Assembly: GCA_033816765.1 (NCBI GenBank)
Contig: CM066291.1
Coordinates: 3,472,001-3,536,000, forward strand
Length of the DNA: 64,000 nucleotides
Reading direction: 5' to 3'
Source of the DNA: Nothopassalora personata
Taxonomy: Eukaryota; Ascomycota; Dothideomycetes; Mycosphaerellales; Mycosphaerellaceae
The position numbers and the translations under genes were made by a program. A model generated the notes under the pieces. It did no database searches. It was given only the letters and a program-made list of their open reading frames with translations, and was not told the origin of the DNA. This document shows, piece after piece, positions 56,308 to 64,000 of the stretch (its first letter is position 1; each line of letters begins with the position of its first letter).

Positions 56308-59300
56308 ATGACTTACAACAGGGCCGGTTCAGGCTTCTCGGTGGGCAGTGGCCATGGTTCGGAGATCGTGCGTACTGTCTCCAATGCTTTGGCACGAACT
56401 TTTAGCAGCAAAACGCCTGTGGAACCCTTCGACGATGTGGACGAGGATGGCGATAATGAGATCAGCAAGGCCGATGACTGGCATATGATGACCGAGGTCA
56501 AGGAAATGGCCAACCAAATGGAGTCGGATGGGTCCAAGGAGAAACGACTCGGTGTCACTTGGAAGAACCTGACGGTGAAGGGTATCGGTGCTGATGCAGC
56601 GTTCCATGAGAACGCCTTTAGCCAGTTCGATATACCCACGGTCATCAGGGAGAGCCGACAGAAACCACCGCTCAAGACGATTGTTGAAAACAGCCATGGC
56701 TGCGTCAAGCCTGGCGAGATGCTTCTGGTACTGGGACGACCCGGAGCAGGATGCACATCACTTCTCAAGATGCTCGCCAACCGCCGACTAGGCTACGCCG
56801 AGGTCACTGGCGACGTGAGATTCGGTACGATGGATGCAAAGGAAGCACAGCAATACCGTGGTCAGATCGTGATCAACACGGAAGAGGAGCTTTTCTTCCC
56901 TACGCTCACCGTCCAGCAAACGATGGACTTTGCTACTCGCATGAAGGCGCCTTTCCACCTCCCGGGCAACCTCAAGGATCCCAAGGAGTACCAGGCTATC
57001 CACCGAGACTTTCTCATGAGGGCTGTGGAAATTGAGCATACTCACGATACTAAGGTCGGTAACGAGTTCGTCCGCGGTGTTTCAGGAGGACAGAGGAAGA
57101 GAGTGTCCATCATTGAGACGATGGCAACACGAGGCTCAGTTTTCTGCTGGGATAACTCAACGAGAGGTCTTGATGCATCAACGGCTCTAGAGTACACCAA
57201 GTGCGTGCGCGCCTTGACGGACATCCTGGGTCTTACCTCTATCGTTACGCTGTACCAGGCTGGCAACGGCATCTACGACCTGTTCGATAAAGTCCTTATC
57301 CTCGATCAGGGCAAGCAGATCTTCTACGGTCCAATGCCTCAGGCCAAGCCCTTCATGGAGGAGCTAGGCTTCGTGTACACCGAAGGCGCCAACGTCGCCG
57401 ACTTCTTGACTGGTGTCACGGTACCTACGGAGCGACGTATTAAGCCAGGCATGGAAAACCGCTTTCCCCGCACGGCAGATGCCATTCGAGAGTACTATGA
57501 GAAGACGAACATCAAGTATCTGATGGAGTCGGAGTACACCTATCCAGACAGCGATGAAGCTAAGCAGAACACAGAGGCTTTCAAAGAGAGCGTCAAGAAC
57601 GACAAAAATCCGAGTCTGCCAAAGAAATCGCCTTTGACCGTCAGCTTCTACACACAAGTCAGGGCGGCTGTCATCAGACATTATCAGCTGCTTTGGGGCG
57701 ACAAGTCAACCTTCCTCATCACACAGGGCACTACGGTGGTCCAGGCCCTCATCGCCGGCTCCCTCTTTTACAATGCACCTCCAAACTCATCAGGTCTCTT
57801 CACGAAGGGAGGATCTCTCTTCTTCGCCATGCTGTACAACTCACTCCTCTCCATGAGCGAAGTGACCAACTCTTTCGCCGCACGCCCCGTCCTCGCCAAA
57901 CACCGCGGATTCGCGCTCTACCACCCTGCCGCATTCTGTATCGCTCAGATAACCGCCGACATCCCGCTCCTCTTGATTCAGATTACCCTCTATGTGGTAC
58001 CATCATACTTCCTGACGGGCCTGAAGAGCACTGCAAGCGCCTTCTTCACATTGTGGATTATGGTTTTCGCAGCCACAATGTGTATAACCGCCGTCTTCAG
58101 ATCTATCGGTGCTGCATTCCCCAACTTCGACGCTGCCTCGAAGGTTTCTGGCTTTATCATCAGCGCCGTGATCATGACCATTGGCTACATGATTCCTAAG
58201 CCCTCCATCCATCCTTGGTTCGTCTGGATGTACTGGATTAATCCACTGGCGTATGGCTACGAGGCAGCGGCTAGTAACGAGTTCAAAGATACAATCATTC
58301 CCTGTGTGAACGCGAACCTTGTACCTAACGGTCCTGGATATAACGACTCTCGTTTCCAGGCTTGCACCGGGGTGCGTGGTGCGCGACAAGGTGCCAGTTC
58401 TCTTACCGGCGAAGAATACCTCGGCGCTCTTTCCTACCACAAATCCCATATCTGGCGCAATTTCGGCATTATCTGGGCATTTTGGGCTGGGTATGTTGCC
58501 TTGACCATCTGGTTCACCTGCCAGTGGAGCCAGATTTCCGGGAACTCTGGTTTTCTGGTTATCCCTCGCGAGAAGGCGAAGAAGGCTGCGCACCTAGTCA
58601 ATGACGAAGAGTCTGCGCCGGCCTCATCGGGTGTTAGTGAGAAGTCGTCACGCGGCATCGAGGATGAGAAGGAGAGGCAGGCAAATATCGATGGCCAGCT
58701 TATTCGCAACACCAGTATCTTCACTTGGAAGAACCTCTCCTATACGGTCAAGACACCCAGTGGCGATCGCCTTCTCCTTGACGACGTGCAAGGGTGGGTC
58801 AAGCCTGGTATGTTGGGTGCACTTATGGGCTCTTCCGGTGCTGGCAAGACGACACTGCTCGATGTTCTCGCCCAGCGAAAGACAGAGGGCACTATCAAAG
58901 GAAGCATCCTAGTCGACGGCCGTGAACTCCCAGTCTCCTTCCAGCGCTCTGCTGGCTATTGTGAACAACTCGACGTCCACGAGCCTCTCGCCACCGTTCG
59001 TGAAGCCCTCGAGTTCTCTGCCCTGCTACGTCAAAGCCGTGACGTTCCTAGGGAAGAGAAGCTCCGGTATGTCGACACCATCATCGACCTCCTTGAAATG
59101 CACGACATCGAAAATACCCTCATTGGCACAACCTACGCCGGTCTCTCTGTCGAACAACGCAAACGCCTCACCATTGGTGTCGAACTGGTCTCCAAGCCCT
59201 CGATCCTCATCTTCCTCGACGAGCCCACCTCTGGCCTCGACGGTCAAGCCGCGTTCAACATCGTCCGCTTCCTCCGCAAACTCGCCGATGTAGGTCAGGC

Positions 59301-60674
59301 CGTCCTCGTGACAATCCATCAACCCTCCGCCTCCCTCTTCTCCCAATTCGATACGCTTCTTCTCCTCGCCAAGGGCGGCAAGACAGTCTACTTCGGCGAC
59401 ATCGGTGACAACGCCGCCACAATCCGCGAGTATTTTGGTCGCTACGGCGCACCATGCCCGACTAACGCCAACCCCGCTGAGCACATGATAGACGTCGTGT
59501 CAGGCTCCCTCTCAAAGGGTAGAGACTGGAACCAAGTCTGGCTTGAGAGCCCAGAGTACTCCGCAATGTGTACAGAACTCGACCACTTGATTGCCGACGC
59601 TGCTGCTAAGCCTCCCGGTACCACCGACGACGGCCACGAATTCGCTATGACTCTGTGGGATCAGATCAAAATCGTCACAAATCGAAACAATATCTCACTC
59701 TACCGCAACACCGATTACGCCAACAACAAGTTTTCCCTTCATATTTCATCTGGCCTCTTCAACGGATTCACATTCTGGATGATCGGTAATTCCGTCGCGG
59801 ACTTGCAGTCACGCCTCTTCACCATCTTCAACTTCATCTTCGTCGCTCCTGGTGTGATGGCACAGCTCCAACCTCTCTTCATCGACAGGAGAGATATTTA
59901 CGAGGCGCGAGAGAAGAAGAGTAAAATGTACCACTGGGCTGCCTTTGCTACGGGTCTCATCGTCTCGGAGCTTCCTTACCTGGTCATCTGTGCGGTTCTG
60001 TATTTCGTCACATGGTACTACACCGTCGGCTTCCCCGGCGACAGCAACAAAGCCGGCGCGGTGTTCTTTGTGATGTTGTGCTACGAGTTCATCTATACTG
60101 GACTCGGGCAAGCTGTTGCGGCGTACGCTCCCAATGCAGTTTTCGCGTCGCTGGTGAACCCTCTCATCATTAGTATGCTCGCATCCTTTTGCGGTGTGCT
60201 TCTGCCCTACAACCAGATTCAGACCTTCTGGAGGTACTGGATGTACTACCTTAACCCTTACAACTACCTCATTGGCAGCATGCTGGTGTTCACTACCTTT
60301 GACGCACCTGTGAAGTGCAAGAAGAGCGAGCTGGCAATCTTCGATACACCAAACGGGCAGACTTGCGCGGACTATTTGGCAGACTACATGCAAGGCATGG
60401 GTTCGAGGACGAATCTGCTGAACCCGAATGATAGCACTGGATGCCAGGTGTGTCAGTACAGGACTGGTGCTGATTACCTCTACAGCCTCAACCTCAAGGA
60501 CTACTACTATGGTTGGAGGAACGCGGGTATTACTGCCCTGTTTGTCTTCTCCTCGTACGGGTGTGTGTACCTGTTGATGTGAGTACTCCCGCTACTATGA
60601 CTTGAGAGAGATGATCGCTGACATGCTTGCACAGGAAACTCCGAACAAAGGCCAGCAAGAAGGCAGAGGCATGA
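56308..60674 (+). CDS. PDR-type ABC transporter (ABCG full-length)
   Basis: Exons are 56308-60578 and 60635-60674, with a 56-nt intron (GTGAGT...GCACAG). The product is 1436 residues ending [13 protein letters not shown]. The layout is NBD1-TMD1-NBD2-TMD2, the reverse orientation typical of pleiotropic drug resistance pumps. NBD1 has the PDR-specific Walker [13 protein letters not shown] with Cys for Lys, and a canonical signature [13 protein letters not shown]2 has a canonical Walker [13 protein letters not shown], Walker [13 protein letters not shown], and a degenerate signature [10 protein letters not shown]. This asymmetry is normal for Pdr5-like transporters, in which one ATP site hydrolyses. 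Each TMD has about six helices, and extracellular cysteines follow TMD2. It is a plasma-membrane exporter of hydrophobic compounds, plausibly azoles or plant defence compounds; the substrate is unknown. Confidence 0.95.
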
Positions 60675-60750
60675 TGATGGCTTTCGAAGTTCCGATTTCG
60701 AATTGTCTTTGTCTCGCCATGAGGACTAATCATCATCCTTCATGAGTGGC

Positions 60751-60786
<36 letters not shown>

Positions 60787-63700
60787 TGGGTTCAGCTTCA
60801 GCGTTGGCGTTCTGGTAGATTGGCATTGAGATAGAAAGGGGGGACCTCATGAAAGGTAGACGAGATGTGGTCTAGCTCACGAGCAGATCCGTGCATACAT
60901 TGTAAGATATAATCCAGTCATTAATGAGATTGCATACTAGACTCGACAGAGAAGAGCCACTCATTGTGTGTCTCTTGGCGTTCGCTTCTTCGACTGCCCA
61001 GACGACATGTGACCGGGTCAGGTCGGATGGCAAGCCGCACGAGGCGTTGCTTGTGCATGCATCCCTCATCATGGGCATAACTTCCGCTTCCCGTATACGA
61101 TCTCGAGTTTTCAAAGAGATACTGTATAGCGGGGCCCGTAGTTCGAGTCTTTGCACTCCCCTTGTCCGTGAACCAATTGGTTGTAGCCCCTACAAGCGTA
61201 CAGACGGGCAGGTCACTATCAATGGCACTAAATTCCTTCACGACTGCAAAGGGATGGTCGGTCTGCTCGAACGGGAAGGTGGGGCCTACACCGGTCTGTG
61301 TACAGCGGAATAACATGCCAAAGACGCCGGCTGATTTTGGCAAGGCGCTATACTCGGCTCACACGCTTCGGGTGCTCGGAGGTTGCCCTGCCCGTTTGCT
61401 GTGTCTACCTTACGAACATAAGGAGCGACGTAGACAGCGGATTAGTGCTCGGCCATGGCGTCCGAGCGAGGTGGAAGATGAACAAGTCTGATACGCGATG
61501 CGACATCAGACTGGACCAGTAGGTACGTGTTGTACGATCTTGTCAACTCGATGCCCCATTCAGCACGTTCTCGGTGCAGGAGAGGGCGAGCATGGACTCT
61601 GCTCTTCGGAGGGGCAACCGTGACTGTGCTGCTGACAGCAGGCATTACTATGTGGTCAGTTGTGATGAAGTTCGTTTTCTTCGTTCCGGATCCCATTTCT
61701 ATAAGGCGGTAAGGGGCCCTGTGTAGCGTTGGGACTAGGCGGCGCCGGAGTCTTTTGTGTGATCCTAATCCTACTCGAGGAGCATTATAGGTTACAGTAC
61801 AATACGGCAAATTGGACAGTGCCATGCGCCGACTCTCCCTACAACAAGGGTATTACGCGAAAGCGGGTCCACATACGAAACAAAGGATCTTCACATCGCG
61901 CTGGGTCTGTCCATTCGCGACTCCCTCAGTTTCTCACTAATTCATCCAGTCCTATCAAATGGGTCTTCCTACGAGATTCTCCCTTCCTCCGAGGCCCTTC
62001 CTACTGTGGGGCCCCTCCGAGTGTGCTGCGGCTACACAGGAAACATACTGTGATAGATGCTATTAGCGGGGAGCATGCGCATTTACAGTGCTAGTGCTAA
62101 TCAAATTTAAATTACGATTAAGATTGGGGGTTCAACCGCCCACAGACCCAGCGGTTGATGTGGTTGGTTGAGTCCACTGCAGTGAACGCTAACGTAAGTG
62201 TTCAACCTGTTCCTGAATCTGGTTGACAGTTTGCGCGAGGGTGCCTCGTGCCTCTGAGATGGCACAACTGTTTCTTGCGCGCACGTGTAAAGATCAACGA
62301 CGCTTTCGGCTCTTGATGGTGGTGATCGGGGATTGTTAAAAAAGACGGCCGATCAACGCCGTGTAGACGATGATCTTTCGGCACTTCCAGCCTCAGTCTT
62401 GTGCTCGCCGTCAAGCCAGCAGGCACAGCCATCCGTGTGGAGACCTACGTTCAGCCGCAATGCCTGTGAGGCTTTCTCTTCACACACTGCTGCAGCGTAT
62501 GTTTACACGACGCGCGGTGCAACGCTGACACTGCGCTTGCTCTCTCACGCATCTCGTCGACATGACAGTCGGGACGGATATGTACTACATGCCACGGTCC
62601 GTAGTGTATGTACCATACCGCATGAACATCGTAGTCATGTACGCAACGGCAACGTGGGAGTCTTTTGTCATGTCCGTAGTTGAAGCGCGCTGGTGGCTGC
62701 AGCAAAGCGATGCACAGCGTCAGCCTTCAGAAGCTTACGCGTCGAGATCGGAAATACCTGCGCTCGTATCAGTGTTATGTGATTGATCACAGCGCAGTGA
62801 TGCACAACGTTGGGGACGATGAAGTCATTCATCATGGGCGAGAAGCAGGGCGCCGGCGATAGCACGAGGACATGATGGTGGAGCTGAGACCGAAAGGGTC
62901 GATTGTTTCGCACAAGCATCATCGAGAATCGAGACTACTGGAGATGCCATGGTCCTGCCGATAGAAAGTAATTTCCAAACAGGCTGCCCGAATGTCGACA
63001 GGGTATGGCAAGCGCCACTGCAGTGATTAGCCGTGCACAACGAAGAGCGACCACCTCCTCAGCGGTACTGCTACTGGAAGGCGGACGTGTGCTTGTTGTG
63101 GTGGTGTGTGCCTGGAAGAAACACGGGGCGGCAGCGTTGAAGCTGGAACTGTCGTTTCGGCTGTGGGCGTCTTCCCTGCTGCGATGCAGGTCGAGAATCA
63201 ACAATTCTCATCACCCACTTCGACCCGCCGTGGTGCACACTTCGACCCCCCGGGGTGCAAGCATCCGCTCGCTGTGTGTCGCAACAGTGATGACGATCGT
63301 GGTAGAGGGTGCCATCACATCATCACATTCATTCTCAACACTGCGGACACGCACACCAGAGATGAAGCAGCGCAGCACAACTCTCTGCGCCCGCGCCAAC
63401 CGTCCCTTCTCTGCAGGAATGTATTGAACCTTGCACCTCGGCCCCTCCCGTGCTAGCGTACCGTTAGTGTGCACAACCCGGCTCTGCTGCAGTGCTGGTC
63501 GCAAGTCTCGTCGTCCTCCTTCCGCAGCCCTCTAGTCACGCCCACCTCACCACCACCCTACCACCGCGCCGTGGACAACACCTCTCGACCGGCCGTACTG
63601 CAGGACGATAACGAACGCAGTATCCTTTCAAGTTGCCGTCGGTACCCACCACGCTCCCGCCATTCGCGACCGGCGGAACGACGACGCCCGATTCTCTCAG

Positions 63701-64000
63701 CACCCACCCCCTTCTCCGCCCTTGCGCGCAACACGCTCTCTCAGCCCGTTTCTTACGACTTTGCGACTTACGGCCTGTTAATACCTTTTTGCTATCTATC
63801 CTTCTCACCGCAGTTCGGAGTGGAGGACTGCGGGAAAGCCTTCATCTGCCCGGAAGAACGCTCAAACAACGCGCCCATTGAGCCAGCATTCGCCAAGCGT
63901 CAGCCGCAGAACAGCAACCTCAAAGGAAACCCGACGGGCAGGTCATTGGTCTGGCACCAGTCGTCGACGAGCAATATACCCACGTCAAAGAGCCGCTCTT
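60675..64000. other. Intergenic, 3.3 kb, no supported gene
   Basis: Begins with the 3' flank of the ABC gene, including a (GT)n run. Two overlapping frames of about 130-140 codons on opposite strands (60921-61343) lack domains. The segment at 61700-62130 is slightly AT-rich with no readable element. The last ~500 bp are C/T-rich with short plus-strand frames, like the leader of a gene starting beyond the window. Confidence 0.5.
60753..60785. repeat. (GT)n microsatellite
   Basis: About 16 GT units starting 79 bp after the ABC-transporter stop codon, in its likely 3' UTR. Confidence 0.95.

Noticed and set aside
50675..60674. P450 plus PDR transporter as a secondary-metabolite cluster
   Set aside because: They are separated by YRB2 and 4 kb, with no backbone synthase or pathway regulator between them, and PRO1 is adjacent.
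60921..61343. Overlapping ~130-140 codon frames on opposite strands
   Set aside because: Neither has a domain, splice logic or plausible composition; chance open frames are expected at this GC content.

Overview
This window is nuclear DNA of a filamentous ascomycete (Pezizomycotina). Genes have short spliceosomal introns, mostly 48-77 nt, with GT...AG ends and CTAAC/CTGAC-type branch sites. Protein families are typically fungal: Mex67, Yrb2, Ost2, a PDR-type ABC transporter, and a C2H2 + Fungal_trans regulator. The first 5.9 kb carries the signature of repeat-induced point mutation (RIP). Gene content and spacing resemble Dothideomycetes (Mycosphaerellales-like), but that placement is inference.

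Layout. 1-5930: a RIP-mutated, TpA-saturated repeat tract. It holds long trinucleotide microsatellites, a family of about 47-nt hairpin repeats and several readable coding fossils. In the longest fossils every in-frame stop is TAG or TAA, as expected if CAG/CAA glutamine codons were mutated. One fossil (about 4445-4733) encodes a stretch that aligns with correct spacing to the histone H3 N-terminal tail. 7.2-10.2 kb: a conserved unknown gene, a broken alpha/beta hydrolase and an APH-type phosphotransferase. 11.7-19.5 kb: Mex67, an amino-acid permease, a Nudix CoA-pyrophosphatase-like gene and an E2 W-like ubiquitin-conjugating enzyme, all on the minus strand. 20.7-23.7 kb: a CaMK-type kinase, then a divergent TMEM14-like/OST2 pair. 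23.8-27.3 kb: three neighbouring decayed genes (MDR dehydrogenase, VWA-domain, SDR) followed by a 464-bp MITE-like element with about 85-bp terminal inverted repeats. 28.4-38.1 kb: a HAUS6-like augmin subunit divergent from an HD-domain 5'-nucleotidase, then a large zinc-finger regulator. 38.1-43.8 kb: gene-poor, with an AT-rich island. 43.8-54.4 kb: a small Cys-motif protein, a secreted CBM52-like protein, PRO1, a frameshifted 2EXR/F-box-like gene, a cytochrome P450 and YRB2. 56.3-60.7 kb: a full-length PDR ABC transporter. The last 3.3 kb has no gene I can support.

Most intact genes are housekeeping: mRNA and protein nuclear export (Mex67, Yrb2), N-glycosylation (Ost2), proline synthesis (Pro1), ubiquitination and spindle assembly. 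They do not form a metabolic cluster. The unusual content lies in the degraded parts: the RIP tract with its H3-tail-like fossil and hairpins, the MITE-like element, and the run of pseudogenes beside it. Exon boundaries were placed by hand from splice signals and reading-frame continuity. Family assignments come from recognised motifs, not from database searches.
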